DNA from: Oscillospiraceae bacterium
GTDB lineage: Bacteria > Bacillota_A > Clostridia > Oscillospirales > Oscillospiraceae
Reading direction: 5' to 3'
NCBI GenBank assembly: GCA_017459865.1
Contig: JAFUCD010000029.1
Location: 136,798-200,797, forward strand
DNA length: 64,000 bases
Shown here piece after piece: positions 35,324-45,454 of the stretch; the stretch's first letter is position 1; every line of letters begins with the position of its first letter. Below the pieces are notes generated by a model. That model was not told the origin of the DNA, made no database searches, and saw only the letters and a program-made list of their open reading frames with translations. The position numbers were made by a program, and so were the translations under genes.

Positions 35324-37913
35324 CGACTTCCTCGGATTCGTTGAACTCCAGCTGTGCCTGCAGCACCTCGCCGGGCGCGGTGCCCTGCACGAGCTGCATT
35401 TCCTGCCATTGCTGCTTGGTGATGAGGATCTCGCGCGGCTTCGAGCCCTGGAACGGACCGACGACGCCGATCTCCTCCATCTGGTCCACCAGACGCGCGG
35501 CGCGGGAATAGCCGAGCTTCAGGCGGCGCTGCAGCAGGGACACGGACGCCTGATTCGTCTCCAGGATCACGTCCACCGCCTGCGGCAGCAGCTCGTCATA
35601 GTCGTCAGACTTGCTTGCCGGGGCATCGTCCTTCGCGCCCTTGCCGTCTTCCTTGATGGCGGCCTTTTCGATCTGCGCCATGATATCATCGCTGTACTGC
35701 GCTTCGCTGTTTTGCTTGATGAACTGAATGACCTCCTCGCGCTCCTCATCGGACACATAGGCGCCCTGCACACGCAGCGGCTTGTTGAGCGTGATCGGCG
35801 CATAGAGCATGTCGCCGTTGCCGATCAGCTTTTCCGCGCCCTGCATATCAAGGATAATGCGGCTGTCGAGGCCTGAGGACACGCTGAGCGCCACGCGGCT
35901 CGGAATGTTCGCCTTCATCAGACCCGTGATGACGTCGGACGAGGGCCGCTGCGTCGCGATGACGAGGTGCATGCCAGCGGCACGGCCCATCTGCGCGACG
36001 CGGCAGATGCTCTCCTCCACCTCTTTGGCGGCGCAGAGCATGAGGTCTGCCAGCTCGTCGATCACGATCACGACCGTCGGCAGCGTCTCGCCGTCGGGGT
36101 CGGTGCGCTGGATGGCGTTATAAGACGCCAGATCGCGCACCTGCGCCTCGGAGAAGAGGCGATAGCGCTTGAGCATCTCCACGACCGCCCACTGCAGCGC
36201 ACCGGCGGCCTTCTTCGGATCGGTGACGACCGGGATATAGAGATGCGGGATACCGTTGTAGACGCCGAACTCGACCATCTTCGGATCGATCATGATCAGG
36301 CGCACCTCGTCGGGCGTCGCCTTATACAGGATCGAGAGGATCAGCGAGTTCATGAACACGGACTTACCGGAGCCCGTGGTACCGGCGATGAGCATGTGCG
36401 GGAGCTTGGAGATGTTGCCGATGATGGCGTTGCCGCCGATGTCCTTGCCGACGGCGAAGGAGACCTTCGACTTCGCGGCGCGGAAGGCGTTGGAATCGAG
36501 GATATCACGCAGACAGACCATGGAGATCACCTTGTTCGGCACCTCGATGCCGACGGTGGAGATCTTCTCCGGCACGGGCGCGATGCGGACGTTCTCGACG
36601 CCCAGCGCCAGCGCGAGGTCCCCGGCAAGATTCGTGATCTTGTTGAGCTTCACGCCCGCCTCCAGCTCCAGATCGTAGCGCGTGACCGTGGGGCCGCGCG
36701 TGTAATCGCGGATAGACGCGTTGACGCCGAAGCTGCGCAGCGCGGTCTCCAGCCGGTCGCGGTTGAAGCGCAGCTCCTCGCTCGCGTCCGCCTGCGTCTG
36801 CTTCGAGGCGCGCAGGAGATCGAGCGACGGGAGCTGATACGCCGCGTGATCGGCGCTCTCCGATTCGATGGCGGCGGCGATGGCGGCTGTCTCGGACTCC
36901 ACCTCGGCGGCGGAGAGCTTCTTCGCCGCGCGCGAACTGCTGACGCGCTCGTTCGCCTCGCTGGAGATGTCCACGCCGGCGAGATCCGCGGCCTCCTCGA
37001 CGGAGAGCGGCTCGACTTCGGTCGGCTGCGCCTTTTTGCGCGCGGCGGACCTTCTGCGCTCGGGCTTTTCCGGGATCTCCGGCTGCAGGTTCGGGTTTGC
37101 GGCGGACATGGGGATGTCCACGAGCTTTTTCTTTGCCACCTGCACCTGCGCAGCGCGCTGCGTCTTGCGCGGCGGCTCGGGTTCGAGCGGCGCTTCGTTC
37201 CAATCCTCCTCGGGATAGGCGGCATAACGCTCCGCCGCGGCGCGCTCTTTTGCTTCGGCGCGCTCCGCCCTGCGGGCGGCACGCTCCTCCCGATGCGCCT
37301 CGCGATCGTCCGCATGATCGCCGTACCACTCTGAGAGCATTGCGGGCGTGATATGCAGCGCGAGGAGCAGACACGCGAGGATGCCGAGGACGATGACCGC
37401 GACCGCGCCATAGACGCTGATTGCCGCGCGCAGCAGCGCGGCGAGTCCGCCGCCCAGCACACCGCCGGAGAGCAGATCCTTGCCGTTGATGTAGAGCTCA
37501 CTCACGGCGCGCGAGAAGCCGCCGTTCGTCATGTGCACATCCGCGAGCAGCAGATGCAGCAGCGCGCCCAGCAGAAGCGGCAGCAGCGCCACCGGGATGG
37601 CGCGCGCACGATGCTCACCGAGCAGGAGCACCGCGACCCAGATCAGCGCGAACGGGACCAGCCAGAAGCCATAGCCGACAAGCCCCTTGATGAACGCGCA
37701 GAAATAGACGACGATCACGCCCTCGCTGGTGAAAAAGCCTATCAGCGCGAGCAGCGCGAACAAAATCAGCAGGATGCTCCAAGGCAGCCACGTCTGCAGC
37801 GGCGTGCGCTCGACGGTTTTCTTCACGGGCGCCTTCGCCGCGGTCTTTTTCGGCGCGGGCTTGGATTTCGCGCTCGTCTTCTTTTTTGCAGTTGTTTTGG
37901 ATGATGAAGCCAT
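35307..37913 (-). CDS. ftsK: DNA translocase FtsK/SpoIIIE
   Basis: The 868-residue protein has a Lys/Ala-rich N-terminus, four membrane helices (about 40-180), a charged linker to about 350 and the RecA-type motor with Walker A MLIAGTTGSGKSVFMN and Walker B VVIVIDELADLM. The C-terminal gamma winged helix (LKLGYSRAARLVDQMEEIG) reads chromosome-orienting sequences. It pumps DNA across the division or sporulation septum. Whether it acts as FtsK or SpoIIIE cannot be told from the sequence. Confidence 0.93.
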   Translation of the reverse strand: MASSSKTTAKKKTSAKSKPAPKKTAAKAPVKKTVERTPLQTWLPWSILLILFALLALIGFFTSEGVIVVYFCAFIKGLVGYGFWLVPFALIWVAVLLLGEHRARAIPVALLPLLLGALLHLLLADVHMTNGGFSRAVSELYINGKDLLSGGVLGGGLAALLRAAISVYGAVAVIVLGILACLLLALHITPAMLSEWYGDHADDREAHREERAARRAERAEAKERAAAERYAAYPEEDWNEAPLEPEPPRKTQRAAQVQVAKKKLVDIPMSAANPNLQPEIPEKPERRRSAARKKAQPTEVEPLSVEEAADLAGVDISSEANERVSSSRAAKKLSAAEVESETAAIAAAIESESADHAAYQLPSLDLLRASKQTQADASEELRFNRDRLETALRSFGVNASIRDYTRGPTVTRYDLELEAGVKLNKITNLAGDLALALGVENVRIAPVPEKISTVGIEVPNKVISMVCLRDILDSNAFRAAKSKVSFAVGKDIGGNAIIGNISKLPHMLIAGTTGSGKSVFMNSLILSILYKATPDEVRLIMIDPKMVEFGVYNGIPHLYIPVVTDPKKAAGALQWAVVEMLKRYRLFSEAQVRDLASYNAIQRTDPDGETLPTVVIVIDELADLMLCAAKEVEESICRVAQMGRAAGMHLVIATQRPSSDVITGLMKANIPSRVALSVSSGLDSRIILDMQGAEKLIGNGDMLYAPITLNKPLRVQGAYVSDEEREEVIQFIKQNSEAQYSDDIMAQIEKAAIKEDGKGAKDDAPASKSDDYDELLPQAVDVILETNQASVSLLQRRLKLGYSRAARLVDQMEEIGVVGPFQGSKPREILITKQQWQEMQLVQGTAPGEVLQAQLEFNESEEVDDDVF

Positions 37914-37936
37914 AATCTACCTCATGAACATTGGGA

Positions 37937-38779
37937 TCAGAAAAGCAGGCTGAGCAGGATCGTCAGCACGCCGACCGTCCAGCAGTAATAGGAAAAGCTG
38001 CCGAATCTGCCTTGGGATGTAATGGTTTTTACGAGCTTGATGGCTAACACGCCGACGACCGTAGACACGACCGTGCCGGCAAGATACACCGGCAGGAGCG
38101 ACACGTCGACGCCCGCCTTGACGGCGTCGATGAGCGTCAGGACCGTCGCGCCGAGCACGGCGGGGATCGACATGATGAAGGAGAACTTCACGGCGAAGTC
38201 GCGGTCCAGCCCTGTCGCCATCCCGGCGGTGATGGTGGTGCCGGAGCGCGAGATGCCCGGGATGGTCGCCACGCATTGGCAGACGCCGATGACGAGCGCA
38301 TCGATCACGCGCATGCTCTTCTCGGTGCGCTCGCCGCGCGGCATCTTATCCGAGACATAGAGGATAAAGCCCGTGATGATAAAAAACAGACCGATCGCAA
38401 ACGTGTGATAGTATAGCTCCTCGACACGGTCCTTGACCGGCATGATCAGCACCAGCGGCAGCGTCGCAAAGATCACCATCAGCACCATGCGTGCCGCCGG
38501 AAGACTCTCGCGTCTGCCGTCCGGCCCCTTCACGCGCCCCTTGCCGGACAGCACCTGCAGCGTCTGGCGCACCATGGCGGCGATGTCCTTCCAATAGACG
38601 ATGCAGATCGAGATCAGCGTGCCGAAGTGCAGCATCACGTCAAAGAACATGTGCCCGTCCTCGGCCGTGGACATGTGGAACAGATTCTGCAGCACCGACA
38701 GGTGTCCGGAGCTGGAGATGGGCAGAAACTCCGCGATGCCCTGCACGATGCCCAGAATGATCGCATTCCATAGTGTCAA
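37937..38779 (-). CDS. uppP: Undecaprenyl-diphosphatase UppP (BacA)
   Basis: An integral membrane phosphatase of about 280 residues that recycles undecaprenyl pyrophosphate for cell wall synthesis and can confer bacitracin resistance. Both active-site motifs are present: GIAEFLPISSSGHL near the N-terminus and ATIPGISRSGTTI. A TTG at 38779 preceded by GGGGGGA gives the family-typical N-terminus (TLWNAIILGIVQG); an ATG 24 bases upstream has no ribosome binding site. It lies 23 bases upstream of ftsK in the same direction. Confidence 0.92.
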   Translation of the reverse strand: MTLWNAIILGIVQGIAEFLPISSSGHLSVLQNLFHMSTAEDGHMFFDVMLHFGTLISICIVYWKDIAAMVRQTLQVLSGKGRVKGPDGRRESLPAARMVLMVIFATLPLVLIMPVKDRVEELYYHTFAIGLFFIITGFILYVSDKMPRGERTEKSMRVIDALVIGVCQCVATIPGISRSGTTITAGMATGLDRDFAVKFSFIMSIPAVLGATVLTLIDAVKAGVDVSLLPVYLAGTVVSTVVGVLAIKLVKTITSQGRFGSFSYYCWTVGVLTILLSLLF

Positions 38780-38860
38780 AATACATCCCCCCGGGAGATT
38801 CAATATCGGATCAACAACATATTATGTAACCTGAATTCATATCATACCACAATATTTCGG

Positions 38861-38895
38861 AAATAACAAGGGGTTGCATCACGTGATACAACCCC
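38861..38895 (-). terminator. Probable terminator after the M18 aminopeptidase gene
   Basis: A near-perfect 13-bp palindrome (38870-38882/38883-38895), read on the minus strand, is followed by TTGTTATTT, 22 bases after the gene's stop. Confidence 0.55.
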
Positions 38896-38917
38896 AAACG
38901 ATCGGTTTCTTCGGTTT

Positions 38918-40312
38918 TTATTCCTGATATGCCGCCAGCACGCCCTTGTAGGTCATCCAGCAGTCCAGCTTGGAGACGACCTCGAACGGCGCATGCATGC
39001 TCAAGACCGGAACGCCGGCGTCGATCGTATCGATGTTGCGCTCCGCCATGAACTTGGCGATCGTGCCGCCGCCGCCCTGGTCGACCTTGCCCAGCTCCAC
39101 GAGCTGCCAGACGACGCCGTTTTCGGCAAACAGACGGCGCAGGTGCGCCACGACCTCCGCCGAGGCGTCGCTCGTGCCGGACTTGCCGCGCGCGCCGGTA
39201 TATTTGCAGATGCCCATGCCGTAGTTGATCTTTGCCTCGTTGCGCTTTTCGCTGACCTCGGGGAAATTCGGGTCGAAGGCGTTGCAGACGTCGGCGGAAA
39301 TGCAGAAGCTCTTTTCGAAGCAACGGCGCAGCTCCACGCCCTGGATCGCACAGAGATCCTCCATGAAAGTCTCGAATGCGCGGGACTTCATGCCCGAGAC
39401 GCCCTCGGAGCCGATCTCCTCCTTGTCCGCGAGGATGCAGACGGCGGTGCGGCGCGGCGTTTTCAGATCGAGGATCGCGCGAAGCTCCGCGTAGGCGCAG
39501 ACACGGTCGTCGTGACCATAGCCGCCGATCAGACTGCGATCCAGACCGACGTCGCGGGTCTCGAACGCGGGCACAGCGACGAGCTCCGCCGACAGGAAGT
39601 CCTCCTCCGTGATGCCGTAGTCATCATACAGCAGCGACAGGATCGCGAGCTTCACGCGGTCCTTGCCCTCGTCGTCATAAGGCATGGAGCCGATGAGCAG
39701 GTTCAGGCCCTCTCCGGTGATGCCCTCGGCGAGCGTCTTTTTCATCTGATCCGCCGCCAGATGCGGCAGCAGATCCGTGATGACGAACTGCGGATCGTCC
39801 GGATCCTTGCCGATCACGACGTCCACCAGCTCGCCGCTCTTGAGCGCGACGACGCCGTGCAGCTCCAGCGGGATCGTGACCCACTGGTATTTTTTGATGC
39901 CGCCGTAATAGTGCGTCTTGAGATACGCCATCTCGGTGTCCTCATAGAGCGGCACCTGCTTGAGATCGAGACGCGGGCAGTCGACGTGCGCACCCGCGAT
40001 CACGCAGCCCTCAGACAGCGGCTGCTCGCCGATCACCGCCAGCATCAGCGCCTTGCCGCGGTTGGAGAGATAAACACGGTCCCCCGCCTTGAGCGCCATA
40101 CCGGGCTGAAACGGCACGAAGCCCTCCGCCTCGGCGATCGCGATCGCCTCACGCACCGCCTCGCGCTCTGTGCGCGCGGCGTTCAGATACTGCTTGTAGC
40201 CCTCACAGTATGCAAATGCGAGCCGGCTTTCCTCGGCGTCGATCCGGTCATATCCGTTTTTCTGCTGATAAAACAGCTTCTCCCGCCATTCAGACTTCTT
40301 CTGTTCGCTCAT
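38918..40312 (-). CDS. M18 family aminopeptidase
   Basis: A 464-residue zinc aminopeptidase of the aspartyl aminopeptidase family. Metal and catalytic residues are visible in IAGAHVDCPRLDLK (His, Asp), ADKEEIGSEG (Glu pair), GYGHDDRVCAY (Asp) and the final His in VLSMHAPFE. Peptidases of this family form large tetrahedral assemblies and remove N-terminal residues from peptides in the cytoplasm. The ATG overlaps the stop of the TsaC-CoaE gene (ATGA), making it the last gene of a coupled prfA - tsaC-coaE - pepM18 unit. Confidence 0.9.
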   Translation of the reverse strand: MSEQKKSEWREKLFYQQKNGYDRIDAEESRLAFAYCEGYKQYLNAARTEREAVREAIAIAEAEGFVPFQPGMALKAGDRVYLSNRGKALMLAVIGEQPLSEGCVIAGAHVDCPRLDLKQVPLYEDTEMAYLKTHYYGGIKKYQWVTIPLELHGVVALKSGELVDVVIGKDPDDPQFVITDLLPHLAADQMKKTLAEGITGEGLNLLIGSMPYDDEGKDRVKLAILSLLYDDYGITEEDFLSAELVAVPAFETRDVGLDRSLIGGYGHDDRVCAYAELRAILDLKTPRRTAVCILADKEEIGSEGVSGMKSRAFETFMEDLCAIQGVELRRCFEKSFCISADVCNAFDPNFPEVSEKRNEAKINYGMGICKYTGARGKSGTSDASAEVVAHLRRLFAENGVVWQLVELGKVDQGGGGTIAKFMAERNIDTIDAGVPVLSMHAPFEVVSKLDCWMTYKGVLAAYQE

Positions 40313-41514
40313 TCAGATAGTACCTCCTGTATCAATCGTTGTGCATGTATTTGAAATCGTTCGATCGTTTCGTTGTTCTCGATCACGCGGTCGCAATGCG
40401 CGGCATACCACGCATCGGGCTTTTGCGCGTCGATGCGGCGCTCGGCGTATTCTCGCGTGACGCCTTCGCGCCGGATCAGCCGTTCGATGCGCGCCTCGCG
40501 CGGCGCCGTCACGCCGATGACGGTATCGCAGAGCCCCGCCGCGCCGCTTTCAATGAGCGCGATGGCGTCGATCGCGGCGAGCGTACCGCCCATGCGGGAG
40601 AATTCGCACAGCCGACGCTCGATCTCGGCGGTGATCGCGAGGTGCGTGATCGCGTTCAGGTCCGCAAGCGCCGCCGCGTCGCCGAACACCTGCGCGCCGA
40701 GCTTTTTTCGCTGCAGGACCCCGTTTTCCACAGAGCCGGGAAAGCGCGTTTCGATCGCATCGAGCAGCGAAGCGTCGCTTTTCAGCAGCTCATAGTAAAC
40801 CGCATCAGCGTCGAGCAGCAGCGCGCCGCGCTCCCGCAGCGCCTGCAGCAGCGTCGTCTTACCGCAGCCGGTGCCGCCGGTGATGCCGAGGACCGTGACG
40901 TCCTCGCGCACGCAGCGCCAGACGTCCTCCTCCGGGAGCGCCCCCTGCCGCAGGATGCGGAAGGGCGTGTGCGCCAGGTCCGCGATCGTGGACTCCGTGC
41001 CGACGCCGCAGGGGCCGCCGTCGAGGATCGCCTCGATGCTGCCGGAGAAATATGCCGCGACCGCCTCCGCGGTCTTCGGGCTGGGCGCGCCGGAGGGATT
41101 CGCCGACGGCGCCGCGAGCGGCAGGTCCGCCGCTTCGATCAGCGCAAGCGTATCCCTGTGGTCCGGGCAGCGCAGACCGATCGTGTCGCCGCCGGCGCGG
41201 ACGATCGCGGGGATCGTCTCCTTCGCCGGCAGCACGATCGTGAGCGGCCCCGGCCAGAAGCGCGCGGCGAGCGCCCTCGCCGCCTGCGGCACGTCCGTGC
41301 AGAGCCTGTCCATCCACGAGGCGTCATGCACCATAAGCGACAGCGGCTTGACGGCAGGTCTGCCCTTGACGTCATAGATGCGCTGCACTGCTTCGGCGTT
41401 CAGTCCGTTTGCCGCCAGCCCGTACACCGTCTCCGTCGGAACGGCAACGAGTCCGCCTGCGGAGAGGATCTCCGCGGCCCTGACGGGATCGTGTTTCAGA
41501 ATTTCAGTCGTCAT
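40309..41514 (-). CDS. Fusion: threonylcarbamoyl-AMP synthase (TsaC) + dephospho-CoA kinase (CoaE)
   Basis: A 401-residue two-domain enzyme. Residues 1 to about 195 are a YrdC/TsaC domain, with the family's KGRP (50-53), [12 protein letters not shown] (131-142) and GTEST (172-176) blocks; it makes threonylcarbamoyl-AMP for t6A modification of tRNA. Residues from about 205 are a CoaE kinase, with P-loop [12 protein letters not shown] (210-221), [12 protein letters not shown] and a lid with R-x-x-R residues; it performs the last step of CoA synthesis. The reading frame crosses the junction cleanly with a short linker. Both ends overlap neighbours by 4 bases. Confidence 0.9.
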   Translation of the reverse strand: MTTEILKHDPVRAAEILSAGGLVAVPTETVYGLAANGLNAEAVQRIYDVKGRPAVKPLSLMVHDASWMDRLCTDVPQAARALAARFWPGPLTIVLPAKETIPAIVRAGGDTIGLRCPDHRDTLALIEAADLPLAAPSANPSGAPSPKTAEAVAAYFSGSIEAILDGGPCGVGTESTIADLAHTPFRILRQGALPEEDVWRCVREDVTVLGITGGTGCGKTTLLQALRERGALLLDADAVYYELLKSDASLLDAIETRFPGSVENGVLQRKKLGAQVFGDAAALADLNAITHLAITAEIERRLCEFSRMGGTLAAIDAIALIESGAAGLCDTVIGVTAPREARIERLIRREGVTREYAERRIDAQKPDAWYAAHCDRVIENNETIERFQIHAQRLIQEVLSE

Positions 41515-42578
41515 GCTTCCTCCGCGGTCGCCTTGAGCTTTTCCGCCTGATCGGCGGTGATGAGCGCGTCCATAATCTCATCCAGCGCGCCGTCCATGAT
41601 CTGATCGATCTTATAGAGCGTAAGCCCGATGCGGTGATCGGTCACGCGCCCCTGCGGGAAATTGTAGGTGCGGATACGCTCGTTGCGCATGCCGGTCCCC
41701 ACCTGGCTGCGGCGCTCGGCGGAACGCGCGCTCGCCTGCTTTTCCTGCTCCGCGGCATAGAGCCGCGCGGCGAGGATCTTCATGGCGCGGTCCTTGTTTT
41801 TATACTGGCTGCGCTCGTCCTGGCATTCCACGACCGTGCCCGTAGGCAGGTGCGTGATGCGGATGGCGCTCTCGGTCTTGTTGACGTGCTGCCCGCCCGC
41901 GCCGCTGGAGCGATAGGTGTCGATCTGCAGGTCCTTCGGATCGATCGAAAAATCGATCTCGTCCAGCTCCGGCAGGACGGCGACGGTCGCGGTGCTGGTG
42001 TGGATGCGCCCGCCCGCCTCGGTCTCGGGGACGCGCTGGACGCGGTGGACGCCGCTTTCGAATTTCAGGCGGGAATACGCGCCCTCGCCGGTGATGATCA
42101 CGCTGATCTCCCGAATGCCGCCGAGCTCCGTTTCCGAGAGGTTCGCGACCTCGGTCTTCCAGCCGTGCCGGTCGGCATACATGCTGTACATGCGATAGAG
42201 GCTGTGGGCGAACAGCGCCGACTCCTCGCCGCCGACGCCGCTGCGGATCTCGAGGATCACGTTCTTGTCGTCGTTCGGGTCGCGCGGCAGCAAGAGCACG
42301 CGCAGCTCCTGCTCGAGCGTCCGGCGCCGCTCGGAATAGGCTCGCAGCTCCTCCGCCGCCATGTCGCGCAGCTCTGGGTCTTCCAGCAACGCGCGTGTTT
42401 CGGCAATGTCGGTTTCGGTCTGAAGCCACGCGCGATAGGCATCGATGATCGGGCGGAGACGGCTCTGCTCCCGAAACAGCGCGCGCGAAACAGCCGGATC
42501 CGCGTAATACGCGGGCTCGGCGAGCTTGGCCTCGATCTCGGTATATCGCTGCTCCACCTGCTTGAGCTTATCGAGCAT
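41511..42578 (-). CDS. prfA: Peptide chain release factor 1
   Basis: The 355-residue RF1 releases peptides at UAA and UAG. It has the catalytic [14 protein letters not shown] (GGQ) block, the [14 protein letters not shown] region preceding it, and the C-terminal [14 protein letters not shown]. Length and the long N-terminal helical domain are normal. The methyltransferase gene prmC, often next to prfA, is not here; tsaC-coaE follows instead, with a 4-base overlap. tsaC homologues are frequent prfA neighbours in Bacillota. Confidence 0.94.
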   Translation of the reverse strand: MLDKLKQVEQRYTEIEAKLAEPAYYADPAVSRALFREQSRLRPIIDAYRAWLQTETDIAETRALLEDPELRDMAAEELRAYSERRRTLEQELRVLLLPRDPNDDKNVILEIRSGVGGEESALFAHSLYRMYSMYADRHGWKTEVANLSETELGGIREISVIITGEGAYSRLKFESGVHRVQRVPETEAGGRIHTSTATVAVLPELDEIDFSIDPKDLQIDTYRSSGAGGQHVNKTESAIRITHLPTGTVVECQDERSQYKNKDRAMKILAARLYAAEQEKQASARSAERRSQVGTGMRNERIRTYNFPQGRVTDHRIGLTLYKIDQIMDGALDEIMDALITADQAEKLKATAEEA

Positions 42579-42640
42579 GTCGCTCCCCCCTTCTTATCCG
42601 GATTTGTATTCTATCATAAAACGAATGCGCTGTAAACGCA

Positions 42641-42675
42641 AAAAACCGAAGCCCGATGATCGAGCTTCGGTTTTT
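42641..42675 (-). terminator. Intrinsic terminator after rpsU
   Basis: A perfect 12-bp stem (42664-42675/42641-42652 on the minus strand) ends in a run of six T. Confidence 0.9.
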
Positions 42676-42679
42676 GTGC

Positions 42680-42865
42680 TTAGTAGTAGCGCTTGTTCTT
42701 GTTCTTGCGGGCAGCCTCGGATTTCTTGCGGCGCTTGACGCTGGGGCTCTGATAATACTCCTTCTTGCGAAGGTCAGACAGAACACCGGCCTTGGCGCAG
42801 CTGCGCTTGAATCTCTTCAGAGCGTTATCCAGAGACTCGTTCTCCTTGACATGGACTTCAGACAT
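42680..42865 (-). CDS. rpsU: Small ribosomal subunit protein S21
   Basis: A 61-residue basic protein with the S21 signature ([20 protein letters not shown]) and a Lys/Arg-rich tail. The ATG at 42865 has GGAGGG upstream; an in-frame start at 42883 would overlap that site. It has its own consensus promoter and terminator, unlike the common yqeY-linked arrangement. Confidence 0.95.
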   Translation of the reverse strand: MSEVHVKENESLDNALKRFKRSCAKAGVLSDLRKKEYYQSPSVKRRKKSEAARKNKNKRYY

Positions 42866-42936
42866 TTTATTCCCTCCCTCCAAATACGCCTTGCGGCGCT
42901 TTAAGGGCCATATCGATTCATGGCTTTAGCAGAGAT

Positions 42937-42965
42937 ATTATAAACGCAATCCCCCTGAATGTCAA
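42937..42965 (-). promoter_or_regulatory. Promoter of rpsU
   Basis: On the minus strand a fully consensus TTGACA (42960-42965), a 17-bp spacer and TATAAT (42937-42942), starting 9 bases after the leuS stop. Confidence 0.9.
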
Positions 42966-42974
42966 GCCAAGAAT

Positions 42975-45398
42975 TTACGCTTCCGGCTTCAAAATGAGAT
43001 TCAGGATCTTGTTGGGACGGAAAATGACCTTGAAGACCTGCATGCCGGGCATCATGCGCTGGACCTTCTCCAGCTTCATGGCCTCCGCCATGACGGTGTC
43101 CTGATCGCTGTCGACGGGGACGACAACGGTGCCCTTGAGCTTGCCGGCGACCTGCACGGCCATCTCGACAGACTGATCGGCGATCTTGCTCTCGTCATAG
43201 GTCGGCCAATCCATCTGCATGCACATCTTGCCGTACTTTTCGGCAAAGCCCTTCATCTCCCAGAGCTCCTCCACGATATGCGGCACGAAGGGGCTGAGGA
43301 GCTTCAGGAGCACCTCGAGGTCGCCCTTGGAGCAGCCCTTGGCTGTGAAGTCGTTGACCATCGTCATCATGGCGGCGATGGCGGTGTTCATCTTCAGCTC
43401 TTCGATATCCTCGGTGACCTTCTTGACGGTCTTGTTGAGGATGACCTCGTGCTCGGCCGAGACGTTTTCGTCATCGGAGCAGCGCTCGCCGAGATTCCAG
43501 ACGCGGTCGAGGAAGCGCTTGGAGCCCTTCACGGCCTCGTTGGACCAGGAGACGGCCTTTTCAAAGTCGCCGATGAACATGATGTGCAGACGCAGCGTGT
43601 CCGCGCCGTACTGCGCGACGATGTCGTTGGGGTTGACGACGTTGCCGCGGGACTTCGACATCTTCTCGCCGCCCTCGCCGAGGATCATGCCGTGGCTGGT
43701 GCGCTTCTGATAGGGCTCCTTCGTGGGCACGACGCCGATGTCATACAGGAATTTATACCAGAAACGGCTGTACAGCAGGTGGAGCGTGGTGTGCTCCATG
43801 CCGCCGTTGTACCAGTCGACGGGCATCCAGTATTCCATGGCTTCCTTGCTGGCGAATTCCTCGTCGTTGTGCGGATCGAGATAGCGGACGTAGTACACGC
43901 AGGAGCCGGCCCAGTTGGGCATGGTGTCGGTCTCGCGCTTGGCGGGGCCGCCGCACTTCGGGCAGGTGGTGTTGACCCAGTCGGTCATCTTCGAGAGCGG
44001 GCTCTCGCCGTCGTCGGTGAGCTCATAGCTCTCGACCATCGGCAGCTCCAGCGGCAGCTCGCTCTCCGGGATCGGCACCCAGCCGCACTTCTCGCAGTTG
44101 ACGAGCGGGATCGGCTCGCCCCAGTAGCGCTGGCGGGTGAAGACCCAGTCGCGGAGCTTGTAGTTGACCTTGCGCTTGCCGAAACCATGCTCCTCGGCAT
44201 AGTCCTTCATGGCGGGGATGGCTTCCTTGACGGTCATGCCGTTCATGAAGCCGGAGTTGACCATGATGCCGTCCTCCTTGGCGACATAGGCCTCCTTCGT
44301 GATATCGCCGCCCTCGACGACCTCGATGATGGGTAGACCGAACTTCGTGGCGAAGTCCCAGTCGCGCTGGTCGTGACCCGGCACGCCCATGACGCAGCCG
44401 GTGCCGTAGCCCATGAGGACGTAGTCAGACACGAAGACGGGGATCGTCTCGTGGTTGGCAGGGTTCTCGACCGTGATGCCCTCGAGGCGGACGCCGGTCT
44501 TTTCCTTGTTCAGCTCGCCGCGTTCAAAATCGCTCTTGCGGGCGGCCTCCTTGCGATATGCCTGCACCTCGTCCCAGTTTTGGATCCGATCCTTCCACTG
44601 GTCGAGGAAGGGCTGCTCGGGGCTGAGGACCATATAGGTCACGCCGAAGAGCGTGTCCGCACGGGTGGTGAAAACGGTCATGGTGTCGCCGGTGTTGACC
44701 TTGAAGTCGACCTCGACGCCCTCGGAGCGACCGATCCAGTTGCGCTGCTGGATCTTGACGCGGTTGATGAAATCCACATCGTCCAGATCGTCGATCAGGC
44801 GCTGGGCGTACTTCGTGATGCGCAGCATCCACTGGCTCTTTTCCTTCTGGACGACCGGGCTGCCGCAGCGCTCGCACACGCCGTCGACGACCTCTTCGTT
44901 CGCGAGGACGCACTTGCATCCGGTGCACCAGTTGACGGGCATGGTGGTCTTATACGCCATGTCGTTCTCGAAAAACTTCAGGAAGATCCACTGCGTCCAC
45001 TTGTAATATTTCGGGTCGGTGGTGTCGACGCAGCGATCCCAGTCAAAGCCGTACCCGAGCATCTTCAGCTGGTCGGTGAAGGTCTTGATGTTGTTCTTTG
45101 TGACCACTGAGGGATGGATATGGTTCTTGATGGCGTAGTTCTCCGTCGGCAGACCGAACGCGTCAAAGCCGATCGGGAACAGAACGTTGTAGCCCTGCAT
45201 GCGGCGCTTGCGCGTGACGATGTCCATCGCCGTGAACGGGCGCGGGTGACCGACGTGCAGACCCTGCCCCGAGGGGTACGGGAACTCGATCAGTCCATAA
45301 AACTTCGGGCGGGGATCGCCGGTGATGGCGGCGTAGGGCTTGGTGACTTCCCAGTTTTCCTGCCATTTCTTTTCAATTGCTGCAAAATCGTACTTCAT
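42975..45398 (-). CDS. leuS: Leucyl-tRNA synthetase
   Basis: The 807-residue class I synthetase charges tRNA-Leu. It has the HIGH-type block GLHVGHPRPFTAMD (HVGH), zinc-type cysteines CTGCKCVLANEEVVDGVCERCG, the CP1 editing region with TTRADTLFGVTYMV, a second Cys cluster (CEKCGW, CPKCGG) and the KMSKSRGNVV loop. The 56-base gap upstream is too short for a T-box leader. It is the last gene of the smc-to-leuS series. Confidence 0.95.
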   Translation of the reverse strand: MKYDFAAIEKKWQENWEVTKPYAAITGDPRPKFYGLIEFPYPSGQGLHVGHPRPFTAMDIVTRKRRMQGYNVLFPIGFDAFGLPTENYAIKNHIHPSVVTKNNIKTFTDQLKMLGYGFDWDRCVDTTDPKYYKWTQWIFLKFFENDMAYKTTMPVNWCTGCKCVLANEEVVDGVCERCGSPVVQKEKSQWMLRITKYAQRLIDDLDDVDFINRVKIQQRNWIGRSEGVEVDFKVNTGDTMTVFTTRADTLFGVTYMVLSPEQPFLDQWKDRIQNWDEVQAYRKEAARKSDFERGELNKEKTGVRLEGITVENPANHETIPVFVSDYVLMGYGTGCVMGVPGHDQRDWDFATKFGLPIIEVVEGGDITKEAYVAKEDGIMVNSGFMNGMTVKEAIPAMKDYAEEHGFGKRKVNYKLRDWVFTRQRYWGEPIPLVNCEKCGWVPIPESELPLELPMVESYELTDDGESPLSKMTDWVNTTCPKCGGPAKRETDTMPNWAGSCVYYVRYLDPHNDEEFASKEAMEYWMPVDWYNGGMEHTTLHLLYSRFWYKFLYDIGVVPTKEPYQKRTSHGMILGEGGEKMSKSRGNVVNPNDIVAQYGADTLRLHIMFIGDFEKAVSWSNEAVKGSKRFLDRVWNLGERCSDDENVSAEHEVILNKTVKKVTEDIEELKMNTAIAAMMTMVNDFTAKGCSKGDLEVLLKLLSPFVPHIVEELWEMKGFAEKYGKMCMQMDWPTYDESKIADQSVEMAVQVAGKLKGTVVVPVDSDQDTVMAEAMKLEKVQRMMPGMQVFKVIFRPNKILNLILKPEA

Positions 45399-45454
45399 TG
45401 TTTTTTCACACTCTTTCTATATCCGGGGCCGGAGCGCACCGCTCCGACGGAGCT

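Noticed and set aside
45399..45454. T-box leader upstream of leuS
   Set aside because: The gap is only 56 bases, with no specifier loop or TGGN bulge. The glnS leader (10098-10170) was rejected for the same reason.
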